Notes: a model not told the origin generated them from the sequence alone. Positions 21,233 to 29,910 are shown, numbered from the stretch's first letter. The stretch: DNA of 64,000 nucleotides from Bradyrhizobium sp. WD16 (GCF_024181725.1 NZ_CP028908.1:3771501-3835500); one strand, 5' to 3'. Translations and numbers: made by a program.

Positions 21233-21263
21233 TTTTGATTCATTGTAATTGTCTGAATCAAAA
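21233..21263. promoter_or_regulatory. Perfect 10-bp inverted repeat upstream of the gnnA-like gene
   Basis: Arms TTTTGATTCA (21233-21242) and TGAATCAAAA (21254-21263) are separated by an 11-base A+T-rich spacer, in the 193-base gap between manC and the Gfo/Idh/MocA gene. No T-tract follows, so it does not look like a rho-independent terminator. Each arm contains a GANTC site (GATTC, GAATC), the target of the alphaproteobacterial CcrM methylase. It may be an operator for the downstream lipid A genes; that is inference. Confidence 0.5.
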
Positions 21264-21372
21264 CGTGTTTACTGCGGCCCCTCGAAGGTTCGCATCGCCG
21301 CCGATGGCGTGCTAGACCAGCCGCGGCGCGGGGGGAACGCGCGCCGATCTGGGGTTTGCAGGGGTCTTTTTG

Positions 21373-22371
21373 ATGTCATCGACGAACGTGGCGCCGGGCG
21401 CACGAACCACCCTCCGTGTCGGCGTGGTCGGGGCCGGGGTGATGGGCAGCAACCATGCCCGGGTTTTGGCCGGCCTGCCTGGCATCACTCTGACCGGCAT
21501 CGTCGATCCCCTTCCGGCGCATCGAACCCGCGCGGAGAATCTGGTTGGCTGCCGGACGTTCGCGGGCCTCGACGAGCTGCTCGATGCCGGCGTTGATGCC
21601 GTCACCATCGCCGCGCCGACCCATCTCCACCATGAGATCGCGCTGACCCTGATCGGTCGCGGGGTGCATGTGCTGGTCGAAAAGCCGATCGCGTCCACAG
21701 TGGACGAGGGTCATGAGATCGTCGAGGCGGCACGCAAGGCCGGCGTCACCCTGATGGTCGGCCATGTCGAACGCTTCAATCCGGCCGTCGTCGCTATCAA
21801 GCAGGCGATCAAAGGCGAGGACATCCTCTCGATAGGCATCACCCGTGTCGGTCCCTTCCCGCCGCGGATGTCGAATGTCGGTGTCGTCATCGATCTCGCC
21901 GTGCACGATATCGACCTCATCCGCTGGTTTACCGAATCGGACATCGTCGAGGTGCAACCCCAGCTCTCCAGCGCTGTCGCCGAGCGCGAGGACATCGCGC
22001 TGCTGCAGTTCCGGACCGCGTCCGGCGTACTGGCTCATATCAACACCAACTGGCTGACGCCGTTCAAGGCACGGAGCGTCACGGTGGCGACTCGCGGCAA
22101 ATACGTCATGGGCGATCTGTTGACGCGGCAGGTGACCGAATGTTTCGGCTTTCAGCCCGACGGCAGCTATTCCATGCGTCATCTTCCGGTCGGTCACGAC
22201 GAGCCGCTGCGCGCCGAACTGATGGCCTTCATCGACGCAGTGAGCAGAGCCGGAGCTCCGGCGGTGACCGGCGACGAAGGCGTCGCCAGCCTCGCCATCG
22301 CCATCCGTTGCCTGTTGCACGCGACGCCCGCCAATACCGGTCGCGAGGCCGTCCGCCGCGCCGCCGAGTGA
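21373..22371 (+). CDS. Gfo/Idh/MocA oxidoreductase, GnnA-like UDP-GlcNAc 3-dehydrogenase candidate
   Basis: NAD-dependent oxidoreductase with GVVGAGVMGSNHARVLAGL at the N terminus, HVLVEKPIAS (the catalytic EKP motif) and a Gfo-type C-terminal domain with VIDLAVHDIDLIRW. It pairs with the DegT aminotransferase 31 bases downstream. Together they match GnnA/GnnB, which oxidise and transaminate C3 of UDP-GlcNAc to UDP-GlcNAc3N for diamino-glucose lipid A. No WbpD-like acetyltransferase is nearby, which argues against the diacetamido-uronate route. The ATG at 21373 is preferred over the TTG just before it. Confidence 0.78.
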   Translation: MSSTNVAPGARTTLRVGVVGAGVMGSNHARVLAGLPGITLTGIVDPLPAHRTRAENLVGCRTFAGLDELLDAGVDAVTIAAPTHLHHEIALTLIGRGVHVLVEKPIASTVDEGHEIVEAARKAGVTLMVGHVERFNPAVVAIKQAIKGEDILSIGITRVGPFPPRMSNVGVVIDLAVHDIDLIRWFTESDIVEVQPQLSSAVAEREDIALLQFRTASGVLAHINTNWLTPFKARSVTVATRGKYVMGDLLTRQVTECFGFQPDGSYSMRHLPVGHDEPLRAELMAFIDAVSRAGAPAVTGDEGVASLAIAIRCLLHATPANTGREAVRRAAE

Positions 22372-22402
22372 TCCGATCTTTGTCAATCCTGCGCAGGACC
22401 GC

Positions 22403-23545
22403 ATGAACCAGCATACGCAGCAAGCCATTCCCTTCATCGATCTCGGCGCCCAGCGTCGCCGCATTGGCGCCGCCATGGATGCCGCCGTGCTGCGCGTCGT
22501 CAACCACTGTCAGTTCGTCAATGGTCCGGAAGTCGCCCAATTCGAGGCCGATCTCGCGGCATTCTGCGGCGCCCGTCATGTGGTGAGCTGCGCCAGTGGC
22601 ACCGACGCCCTGCTGATGGTGTTGATGGCGAAGGGTATCAAGCCCGGTGACGCGGTGTTCTGTCCGTCGTTCACGTTCTGCGCCACCGGCGAGGTGGTCG
22701 CCCTTACCGGCGCGACGCCGGTTTTCGTCGATGTCGACGAGACCACTTTCAACATCGATCCCGCATCGCTGGCCCGGGGCATCGCGACTGCGATGAAGCT
22801 CGGCCTGGCACCACGTGCGGTCATTCCCGTCGACCTGTTCGGCCAGAGCGCCGATCATGACGCGGTGGCCGAGGTCGCGCGCAGCCACGGGCTGTTCGTG
22901 CTCGACGATGCCGCCCAAGGCTTTGGCGCCACCTACAAGGGGCGGCGACTCGGCGCCTTCGGCCTCGCCACCGCCACGAGCTTCTTTCCGGCCAAGCCGC
23001 TTGGCTGTTACGGCGATGGCGGCGCGATCTTCACCGACGACGCGGATCTCGCCGAGACGCTGCGCAGCGTTCGCGTCCATGGCCAGGGCAGCGACAAATA
23101 CGATAACGTCCGGCTCGGATTGACTGCCCGCCTCGACACCATGCAGGCGGCGGTTCTGATCGAAAAGCTCAAGATTTTCCAGGACGAGATTGACGCCCGA
23201 AATCGCGTCGCCGCACGTTACAACGCGGCGCTCGCCGATGTCGTCAAGGTTCCTCAGGTCGTGCCTGGTAACGTCTCGGTCTGGGCGCAATACACCATCC
23301 GCCTTCCGCACCAGGACCGCGACGGCTTCGCAGCGCGGCTGAAGGCGCTCGGGGTGCCGACCGCCATCTACTATCCGAAGTCGCTGCATCAGCAGACAGC
23401 CTATCGCCAATATCCTGTCGCCGAGGGCGGGCTGCCGGTGAGCGAACGGCTGTCGGCCGACGTCATCAGCCTGCCCATGCACGCCTACCTCGACGCGGCG
23501 ACCCAGGATCGGGTGATCGCCGCGGTGCGCAGCGCGCTGGCCTGA
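22403..23545 (+). CDS. DegT/DnrJ/EryC1 sugar aminotransferase, GnnB-like candidate
   Basis: PLP-dependent aminotransferase of 380 residues. PFIDLGAQRRRI opens it, SGTDALLM and VDLFGQSAD follow, and the Schiff-base lysine is K198 in TSFFPAKPLGCYGDGGA. It is a normal transaminase, unlike RfbH in the same locus, where this lysine is histidine. Pairing with the Gfo/Idh/MocA gene suggests transfer of an amino group to C3 of UDP-3-keto-GlcNAc. Bradyrhizobium and Rhodopseudomonas lipid A contain 2,3-diamino-2,3-dideoxyglucose, so the pathway is expected in such an organism. Confidence 0.82.
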   Translation: MNQHTQQAIPFIDLGAQRRRIGAAMDAAVLRVVNHCQFVNGPEVAQFEADLAAFCGARHVVSCASGTDALLMVLMAKGIKPGDAVFCPSFTFCATGEVVALTGATPVFVDVDETTFNIDPASLARGIATAMKLGLAPRAVIPVDLFGQSADHDAVAEVARSHGLFVLDDAAQGFGATYKGRRLGAFGLATATSFFPAKPLGCYGDGGAIFTDDADLAETLRSVRVHGQGSDKYDNVRLGLTARLDTMQAAVLIEKLKIFQDEIDARNRVAARYNAALADVVKVPQVVPGNVSVWAQYTIRLPHQDRDGFAARLKALGVPTAIYYPKSLHQQTAYRQYPVAEGGLPVSERLSADVISLPMHAYLDAATQDRVIAAVRSALA

Positions 23546-23601
23546 GGCGCGCCAAGTCGCGAGCGTGGCTTTTTCCGCCGGCTTCATTTAGGAGCGCGTG
23601 C

Positions 23602-25128
23602 ATGCTCGGGCGAATTTTCACCGTCGGCGGATACACCCTGCTGTCGCGGCTCACGGGTTTCGCGCGCGACATCATGCTTGCGGCGATCCTCGGCGCCGGG
23701 CCAGTGGCGGACGCCTTCTTCGTCGCACTCCGTTTGCCCAACCATTTTCGCGCGATCTTCGCCGAAGGCGCCTTCAATGCCGCCTTCGTGCCGGCCTACG
23801 CCCACGTCCACGGCGAAAAGGGCGAGGTCACGGCGCGGCTGTTCGCCGATCGGATCTTCACGCTTCTCTTCATTTCCCAGGTCGTTCTTCTCGTGCTTGC
23901 GTGGCTGTTCATGCCGCAGGCCATGGCGATCCTGGCTCCAGGCTTCTCCGATGATCCGGCGCAGCGCCAGCTGGCCATCGAGCTGACCCGGATCACATTT
24001 CCATATCTGCTGCTGATCACCCTGGTGACCCTCTATGGCGGCATGCTCAACGTCATGCATCGCTTCGCCAGCGCCGCCGCCGCACCGATCTTTCTCAATC
24101 TTGCGATGATGGCAGCTCTGACGCTGGCATCCTTGTTTCCCAGCGCCGGCCATGCCGCCGCATGGGGCGTGCTGATCTCGGGCTTTCTGCAGTACCTGCT
24201 GCTTGCCGCCGATACCGCACGCCATGGCGGCCTGCCGAAGTTCACCGCCCCAAGGCGCGATGCGGAGGTCCGATCCTTTTTCGCCGTGCTTGGCCCGGCG
24301 ACGCTGGGGTCGATGGGCACCCAGGTCGCGATGTTCGCGGATACGATCATCGCCACATTCCTGCCTGCCGGCGCGCTTTCGGCCCTGTATTACGCCGATC
24401 GCCTCAATCAGCTGCCGATCGGCGTGATCGGCATCGCCGTCGGCACAGTGCTGCTTCCCGACATGTCGCGGCGGCTCGCTGCCGGCGACCACGCGGGCGC
24501 GCACGCCTCGCAGCGTCGCGCCTTCGAGCTTACGTTGTTGCTGTCAGTACCCTTCGTCGCGGCCTTCCTCACGGTTCCCGACGTCATCATGCGGGCGATG
24601 TTCGCCCATGGTGCCTTCACCAGGGCGGATGCCGCATCTGCTGCGCAGACGCTCGCGGCCTATGCCGTCGGCCTCATTCCCTTCGTGCTGATCCGCGGTG
24701 CCGTCGCCACCTTCTATGCCCGCAAGGACACCGCGACGCCCGTCAAGGCGGCGCTCACCGGGGTCGCCGTCAACGTGGCGCTCAAGCTCGCATTGATCGG
24801 CTCGCTTGCCCAGATCGGCCTGGCGCTCGCCACCGCCGTCGGGGCCTGGGTCAATCTCCTGCTGGTGATCGGCTTCGCCATCCGGGCCGATTATCTGCAA
24901 TTCGACGCCGGATTCCGCAACGCGCTGGTCAAATTTGCCGCCAGCGGCGTGGTCCTGGCGGCGGGATTGTGGGCGACGAAACGTCTGATGCTGCTGGGCG
25001 GCCTCGGCACCGTGCCGTTGGCCGCCGAGATCATGCTCGCCGTGCTGATCCTCGTCGGCGCGGTGATTTATGGCCTGTCTATTCTGCTGTTGTTCGGGCG
25101 GCGCTGGATCCTCGGGCTTGTGAGCTAG
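23602..25128 (+). CDS. murJ: Lipid II flippase MurJ
   Basis: A polytopic membrane protein of 508 residues with about 14 hydrophobic segments. The signature N terminus reads TLLSRLTGFARDIMLAAILG, then VADAFFVALRLPN, FRAIFAEGAFNAAFVP and the mid-protein ALYYADRLNQLPIGVIGIAVG. It flips lipid II for peptidoglycan synthesis. ATG 23602 has TAGGAG about ten bases upstream. The stop TAG (25126-25128) lies in the tip of repeat A1, so the repeat forms the end of the gene. Confidence 0.93.
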   Translation: MLGRIFTVGGYTLLSRLTGFARDIMLAAILGAGPVADAFFVALRLPNHFRAIFAEGAFNAAFVPAYAHVHGEKGEVTARLFADRIFTLLFISQVVLLVLAWLFMPQAMAILAPGFSDDPAQRQLAIELTRITFPYLLLITLVTLYGGMLNVMHRFASAAAAPIFLNLAMMAALTLASLFPSAGHAAAWGVLISGFLQYLLLAADTARHGGLPKFTAPRRDAEVRSFFAVLGPATLGSMGTQVAMFADTIIATFLPAGALSALYYADRLNQLPIGVIGIAVGTVLLPDMSRRLAAGDHAGAHASQRRAFELTLLLSVPFVAAFLTVPDVIMRAMFAHGAFTRADAASAAQTLAAYAVGLIPFVLIRGAVATFYARKDTATPVKAALTGVAVNVALKLALIGSLAQIGLALATAVGAWVNLLLVIGFAIRADYLQFDAGFRNALVKFAASGVVLAAGLWATKRLMLLGGLGTVPLAAEIMLAVLILVGAVIYGLSILLLFGRRWILGLVS

Positions 25129-25202
25129 TGTGGCGTCTCGCAATTGCCTACCGCCTTTGCGGCAACCCTCTCGTAGGCAATTGCGAGACATAAGCCACAC
25201 TA
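25126..25202 (+). repeat. Palindromic repeat A, copy 1
   Basis: 77 bp with TA at both ends. Tips TAGTGTGGC and GCCACACTA; inner arms GTCTCGCAATTGCCTAC (25135-25151) and its exact complement (25173-25189), with a four-base ATAA bulge on the right side. It is followed by a 15-bp spacer (25203-25217, GGACTTTGATTTTGC) and repeat B1. The murJ stop codon is its first three bases. Confidence 0.9.
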
Positions 25203-25217
25203 GGACTTTGATTTTGC

Positions 25218-25290
25218 TAGTGTCCCTATGTCTCCGAATGACCGTGCGAGTGCGAGGCAAACGTAGCGGTAATTCGGAGACAGGACACTA
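25218..25290 (+). repeat. Palindromic repeat B, copy 1
   Basis: 73 bp, TA at both ends, tips TAGTGTCC and GGACACTA, inner arms GTCTCCGAAT and ATTCGGAGAC. It forms the A-15-B pair with copy A1. Its right TA is also the left TA of the IS630-type element. Confidence 0.9.
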
Positions 25291-26470
25291 GTGTCCTGAC
25301 TCTCAATTGCCTTGCAATAACTCACGCTGCCTCGATTTTGTCGAGGGCGGCGCGGGCGCGGTTGATTTTTTCGAGGATGGCCGCGCCCTCGGCCCTCCAC
25401 GTGTAGGGCTTCGGGGCGGCATTGCGATCGGAGAGATAGGCTTCGATGTCGCGGACGAGTTCGCCGATGGAAGCGAAGCTGCCCGAGCGTATCACGTCGG
25501 CGGTTAAATCAGCGAAGAAGCGTTCGACGAGGTTCATCCAGGACGAAGATGTCGGCGTGAAGTGCGACTTGAAGCGCGGGTGACGGGCGAGCCAAGCCTT
25601 GACCTTTGGATGCTTATGCGTGGCATAGTTGTCCTGGATCAGATGGATGTCGAGTTCCTCGGGCGTTTCGCGATTGATCTGTTTCAGGAACCTGAGCCAT
25701 TCGATGTGAGTGTGACGCGCCTCGGTGCGCGCGATCAACTTGCCTTTCATCGCATCGAGGGCAGCAAACAACGTAATCGTGCCATGCCGGGTGTAATCGT
25801 GAGTCATTGTCCGGGGACGCTTCGGGGCAAGCGGCAAGCCAAGTTGAGTGCGTTCCAGAGCCTGGCATTGGCTCTTCTCGTCGCAGCATAACACCAGCGC
25901 CTTCGCTGGCGGATCGAGGTAGAGCCCGATCACGTCCCAGAACTTTTTCTCAAACTCCGGATCATTCGAGAGCTTGAACGTCTTTACAATGTGGGGCTTC
26001 AAGTCATTCTTTGACCAGATCCGCTGCACAGTACTGTGCGATACTCCGGCATGGCGGCCCATGCTGCGCACGCTCCAACGCTTGCGGTTCTTCGGCGGAC
26101 GCGTGGCATCGGTGATGACACGCTCGATTTTCTTCTCTGTAATCGAGGGCTTGCGTCCGCGTCCGCCCTTGTCGTCGAGGCCGTCGAGCCCGTGTGCCTC
26201 GAACCGGCTGGACCATGTCGACACCGTTGGCATCGATGTATCCATCTGCTCGGCGACGAGCTCGATTTTCACCCCCTCCAGACGCAGCAGAATAATTTTT
26301 GCTCGAAAACGATCGCGATGCGCACTGGTCGGAGCATTGGCCCTCCGTTGGAGTTCAGCCCGTGTCTCCGCATCGGCGGTAAGTACCTTGACGGGACGCG
26401 CCATCCTCTCAGCTCCTGCTTGCCCGAAGCAACCAAGATTATTTAAACTGATTTGCGAGACGGAACACTA
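25289..26470 (-). mobile_element. IS630-family insertion sequence
   Basis: About 1.18 kb with a TA at each end (25289-25290 and 26469-26470), the normal IS630 target duplication. The left end reads GTGTCCTGACTCTCAATTGC inward. The right end read inward is GTGTTCCGTCTCGCAAATCA, an imperfect terminal inverted repeat. It carries one full transposase gene on the - strand. The terminal TAGTGT is the same tip used by the short palindromes around it, and the right end shares GTCTCGCAA with family A. Confidence 0.85.
25322..26404 (-). CDS. IS630-family transposase
   Basis: A 360-residue DDE transposase. The N-terminal half has two helix-turn-helix regions (VAEQMDTSMPTVSTWSSRF and AGVSHSTVQRIW). The catalytic triad is D175 (CCDEKSQ), D258 (IQDNYATHKH) and E294 (NLVERFF), giving the D-X35-E spacing of IS630. 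No frameshift or stop is seen, so it could be active. It may also act in trans on the neighbouring palindromes that share its TAGTG ends; that is inference. Confidence 0.93.
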   Translation of the reverse strand: MARPVKVLTADAETRAELQRRANAPTSAHRDRFRAKIILLRLEGVKIELVAEQMDTSMPTVSTWSSRFEAHGLDGLDDKGGRGRKPSITEKKIERVITDATRPPKNRKRWSVRSMGRHAGVSHSTVQRIWSKNDLKPHIVKTFKLSNDPEFEKKFWDVIGLYLDPPAKALVLCCDEKSQCQALERTQLGLPLAPKRPRTMTHDYTRHGTITLFAALDAMKGKLIARTEARHTHIEWLRFLKQINRETPEELDIHLIQDNYATHKHPKVKAWLARHPRFKSHFTPTSSSWMNLVERFFADLTADVIRSGSFASIGELVRDIEAYLSDRNAAPKPYTWRAEGAAILEKINRARAALDKIEAA

Positions 26471-26543
26471 GTATTCCGGTTCTGGCGTTCGTATCCCGCT
26501 TGCAGCGGGCTCTCATTCGAACGTTAGTCCCAAAGGGATGCTA
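26469..26543 (+). repeat. Palindromic repeat C, copy 1 (diverged)
   Basis: 75 bp between TA sites. Left tip TAGTATTCCGG, inner arm GGCGTTCGTAT, right arm CGAACGTTAG and a diverged right tip GGGATGCTA. It directly abuts repeat A2, sharing its TA, and its left TA is the right TA of the IS630-type element. Confidence 0.75.
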
Positions 26544-26617
26544 GTGTGGCGTCTCGCAATTGCCTACCGCCTTTGCGGCAAGCCCCTGTAGGCAATTGCG
26601 AGACATAAGCCACACTT
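26542..26617 (+). repeat. Palindromic repeat A, copy 2
   Basis: Same tips and 17-bp arms as copy 1; the right end reads CACACTT instead of CACACTA. A 15-bp spacer (26618-26632) leads to repeat B2. Confidence 0.88.
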
Positions 26618-26632
26618 GCTTTTTGATTTTGC

Positions 26633-26705
26633 TAGTGCCCCTTTGTCTCCGAATGATCGTCCGACCGTGCGGCAAATGAAACGGTCATTCGGAGACGGGA
26701 CACTG
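26633..26705 (+). repeat. Palindromic repeat B, copy 2
   Basis: Tips TAGTGCCC and GGACACTG, inner arms GTCTCCGAATGA and TCATTCGGAGAC. Followed by the 15-bp spacer GCATCGTTATGATTC, normally found between C and D units, then repeat D1. Confidence 0.85.
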
Positions 26706-26720
26706 GCATCGTTATGATTC

Positions 26721-26796
26721 TAGTGCGGTTTTGGATCTGACGCGCGTACGACGAATTCGCTGCGATGCGGATATGAGCGTCAGATCCACATCAATC
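26721..26796 (+). repeat. Palindromic repeat D, copy 1 (right tip decayed)
   Basis: Left tip TAGTGCGG, then GGATCTGACGCGCGTA and the opposite arm GAGCGTCAGATCC; the expected right tip CCGCACTA is not intact. The remaining 172 bases up to the molybdenum-enzyme gene hold no gene that I can support. Confidence 0.8.
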
Positions 26797-26968
26797 AACT
26801 GGAGCGCGAAGAGGATCGGCTCCAAAGATTGGCGTGCCGGCGTCGATCGCTGCTGCGCGAAAGATTTGCGCTGACTGCGGAGAGGCGGCAAGATAGGCTC
26901 TTTCTTCGGGAACCGCTTCGGGGGCCGATTGGCGCCAGCGTGCTTTCCGATCATCGCGTGGAGAGGTC

Positions 26969-29287
26969 ATGGCTTTGGCTCCCCTCAAATTCGGCGTCGG
27001 CCACAGCGTCCGCCGCAAGGAAGACGATGCGCTGATTCGCGGCAGAGGCCATTACACTGCCGACTTCATGCCGCAGAAGACGCTTCACGCCCTGGTGCTG
27101 CGTTCGCCTCATGCCCATGCGCGGTTCACCATCGACGTTTCCGCGGCACGGAACCTGTCGGGGGTGGCGGCGGTCTTGACGGCCGAAGACACCGCCGAAC
27201 TGGGCGGACTGCCATGCCTGTTCAACCTGCCGGACAATCCCTTCACGGCTCCGCCATATCCGATCCTCGCCCGTGACGAGGTTCGACACGTCGGAGACGC
27301 CGTCGCTTTCGTCATCGCAGAAACCATCGAACGTGCGCGTGACGCCCTTGAGGCGATCACGGTCGACTGGCGGCCACTGCCCGCCGCCGTCGGCGCTGCC
27401 GCGGCGCTCGGCAAGGACGCGGCGCAGGTCTGGCCGGACCATCCCGGCAACCTGTTGTTCGACGTCGAGATCGGCGACAGGGACGCGACCGAAAAGGCAT
27501 TCGCCGGCGCGCATGCGGTTGCCGAGATCTCGATCGTCAATCCGCGCATCGTTACCAACTTCATGGAAACGCGGGCGGTGGTCGCCGATTATGATATCGG
27601 CGCCGATCACCTGACGCTCACCATCGGCAGCCAGGGCAGTCATCGGCTGCGCGAAATCCTGTGTGACATGGTGCTGAAGATCCCCCGGGAGAAGATGCGG
27701 GTAATCTGCCCCGACGTGGGCGGCGGGTTCGGCACCAAGCTATTTCCCTATCGCGAATACGCTCTGGCGGCGCTTGCCGCGCGCAAGTTGCGCCGTTCGG
27801 TCAAATGGGTGGCGGACCGGGCGGATCATTTCGTCGGCGATGCCCAGGGCCGCGACAACATCACGACCGCGCGCATGGCTTTGGCCGAGGACGGTCGCTT
27901 TCTCGGCCTCGACGTCGATCTCGTTTCCGACATGGGGGCCTATCTCTCGACCTTCGCGCCCTACATTCCCTATGGCGGCGCCGGCATGCTGCCCGGTCTC
28001 TACGACATCCGCGCGTTTCACTGTCGCATCCGCACGGTGTTCACGCACACCGTGCCGGTCGATGCATATCGCGGCGCGGGGCGGCCTGAGGCTGCCTATG
28101 TCATCGAGCGGCTGGTCGACGCTGCCGCACGTAAGCTCGGCATCACGCCGGATGCGATCCGGCGCAAGAATTTCATCCCGAGCCGCGCGCTGCCTTACAA
28201 GACGGCGACCGGCAAGGTCTATGATTCCGGCGATTTCGCCGGCCATTTGAAGCGGGCGATGGAGGCCGCGAAGTGGAAGGATTTTCCCAAGCGCGCCAAA
28301 GCGGCCAAGAAACTTGGGCGCATCCGCGGCATCGGTCTGGCGAGCTATGTCGAGGTCTGCGGCACCATGGGCGAGGAAACCGCGCAGGTGAAGCTCGATC
28401 CCAATGGTGATGTCACCATCCTGATCGGGACCCAGTCGAGCGGGCAGGGCCATCAGACCGCCTATGCCCAGCTCGTCGCGGAGCAGTTCGGGCTGCAGCC
28501 GGAGCGGGTCCACATCATTCAGGGCGACACCGACCTGATCCCGACCGGGCTCGGTACCGGTGGCTCATCGTCGATCCCCTCGGGGGGCGTCAGCGTCGAC
28601 CGTGCCACCCGCAAACTCGGCGAAGCCCTGAAGGATATCGCCGCCGAGGCGCTCGAAGCCGGCAGTAGTGACCTCGAGATCAGCGGCGGTGCGATCCGTG
28701 TCGCCGGCACCGACCGCAGCATTGCTTTCGCCGATCTCGCCGCCCGCGCCGGCAGCGACAATCCCAAGCTCCAGGCCAGCGAGAGCTTCAGCAGTGCTGA
28801 TGGGACCTATCCCAACGGCACCCATGTCGCCGAGGTCGAAATCGATCCGGATACGGGCGCGGTCAAGGTCGTCAACTATGTGATCGTCGATGATTTCGGC
28901 GTCACCCTCAATCCGCTGCTGCTGGCTGGCCAGGTTCATGGCGGCACCATGCAGGGCATCGGTCAGGCGTTGATGGAGCAGGCGGTCTACGATCCGCAGA
29001 GCGGCCAGCTTGTCACCGGCACGTTCATGGACTACGCGCTGCCGCGCGCTTCCGATGGTCCTGCAATCCAGTTCGAGACCTTGAACGTGCCCTGCAAGAC
29101 CAACCCCCTGGGAGTGAAGGGCGCGGGCGAAGCGGGGGCGATCGGCTCCTGTCCGGCTCTCGTCAACGCCGTCATCGACGGGCTGTGGCGCGAGTTCGGC
29201 ATCGACCAGATCGACATGCCGGCAACGGCCGAGCGGGTCTGGATGGAGATCGACAAGGCAAGACGGGGCCGCAGCGCCGCGGAATAA
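26969..29287 (+). CDS. Xanthine dehydrogenase family molybdopterin-binding subunit (CoxL-like)
   Basis: A 772-residue large subunit of the CO dehydrogenase/aldehyde oxidase family. FGVGHSVRRKEDDALIRGRGHY is the usual N terminus; VICPDVGGGFGTK and the catalytic glutamate E721 (GVKGAGEAGAIG) bind and work with the molybdenum cofactor. The active-site loop is AYRGAGR (366-372), not the AYRCSFR of true CO dehydrogenase, so this is a form II-type hydroxylase of unknown substrate. No CoxS iron-sulphur or CoxM FAD subunit gene is adjacent. Two cytochrome c genes follow. Confidence 0.85.
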   Translation: MALAPLKFGVGHSVRRKEDDALIRGRGHYTADFMPQKTLHALVLRSPHAHARFTIDVSAARNLSGVAAVLTAEDTAELGGLPCLFNLPDNPFTAPPYPILARDEVRHVGDAVAFVIAETIERARDALEAITVDWRPLPAAVGAAAALGKDAAQVWPDHPGNLLFDVEIGDRDATEKAFAGAHAVAEISIVNPRIVTNFMETRAVVADYDIGADHLTLTIGSQGSHRLREILCDMVLKIPREKMRVICPDVGGGFGTKLFPYREYALAALAARKLRRSVKWVADRADHFVGDAQGRDNITTARMALAEDGRFLGLDVDLVSDMGAYLSTFAPYIPYGGAGMLPGLYDIRAFHCRIRTVFTHTVPVDAYRGAGRPEAAYVIERLVDAAARKLGITPDAIRRKNFIPSRALPYKTATGKVYDSGDFAGHLKRAMEAAKWKDFPKRAKAAKKLGRIRGIGLASYVEVCGTMGEETAQVKLDPNGDVTILIGTQSSGQGHQTAYAQLVAEQFGLQPERVHIIQGDTDLIPTGLGTGGSSSIPSGGVSVDRATRKLGEALKDIAAEALEAGSSDLEISGGAIRVAGTDRSIAFADLAARAGSDNPKLQASESFSSADGTYPNGTHVAEVEIDPDTGAVKVVNYVIVDDFGVTLNPLLLAGQVHGGTMQGIGQALMEQAVYDPQSGQLVTGTFMDYALPRASDGPAIQFETLNVPCKTNPLGVKGAGEAGAIGSCPALVNAVIDGLWREFGIDQIDMPATAERVWMEIDKARRGRSAAE

Positions 29288-29403
29288 GGGCCTCGGCGAG
29301 GTGTTGAGGATCGGGACGATGTGTCCAGGTACCATGGCCACGACGGCCGTGGTATCAGCCGCCATTGCCGTGCGGGCATACCTGCCCAGGGGAGATTTGT
29401 TCG

Positions 29404-29835
29404 ATGAAGCGTCTGTTCATTGTCGCGGGGGCGCTGGTCCTCGGGATCAATACCGTTGCAGCTCAGGATCCGATTGCCGCGCGTAAGGCCCTGATGAAAG
29501 CCACCGGCAAGCAGGCTGGCGCCGGCGGCGCCATGATTCGCGGTGAAGCTCCGTTCGACCTTGCGCAAGCCAAGGCGATTTTCGCCGTTTTCGAGGAGAC
29601 TTCGGCCAAGGCGCCGACGCTGTTTCCCGACAATTCCAAGGACGGCGGCGAGACCGCTGCCCTGCCGGCAATCTGGACCAACAAGGCGGATTTCGATGCG
29701 CGCCTCGCCAAGCTGGGTACGGATGCCAAGGCCGCCGGCGCCAGCGTCACCGACCTTGCCAGCTTCAAGACCGCTTTCGGCGGCATCGGCAAGGACTGCG
29801 GCGGCTGTCACGAGCTCTATCGGGTGAAGAAGTAA
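29404..29835 (+). CDS. Cytochrome c'/c556 family protein
   Basis: A 143-residue periplasmic protein with a cleavable signal (MKRLFIVAGALVLGINTVAAQ) and a C-terminal haem motif CGGCH close to the end, the layout of cytochrome c'/c556 four-helix bundles. It has the short-spaced motif typical of the family. I start at ATG 29404, where the signal peptide begins. It probably carries electrons with the membrane-anchored dihaem cytochrome gene 75 bases downstream. Confidence 0.87.
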   Translation: MKRLFIVAGALVLGINTVAAQDPIAARKALMKATGKQAGAGGAMIRGEAPFDLAQAKAIFAVFEETSAKAPTLFPDNSKDGGETAALPAIWTNKADFDARLAKLGTDAKAAGASVTDLASFKTAFGGIGKDCGGCHELYRVKK

Positions 29836-29910
29836 CCTGCTCTTCGCCGCCGGGATGGCGCTCGATTCAAGCCCGTCCCGGTCTCAATCGGTCCACCGCG
29901 CTGTCATTCC

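Noticed and set aside
25126-26796. Possible CRISPR array in the repeat pile-up
   Set aside because: Units are long palindromes of different families with TA ends and a nearly constant 15-bp spacer; there are no variable spacers of equal length and no cas genes.
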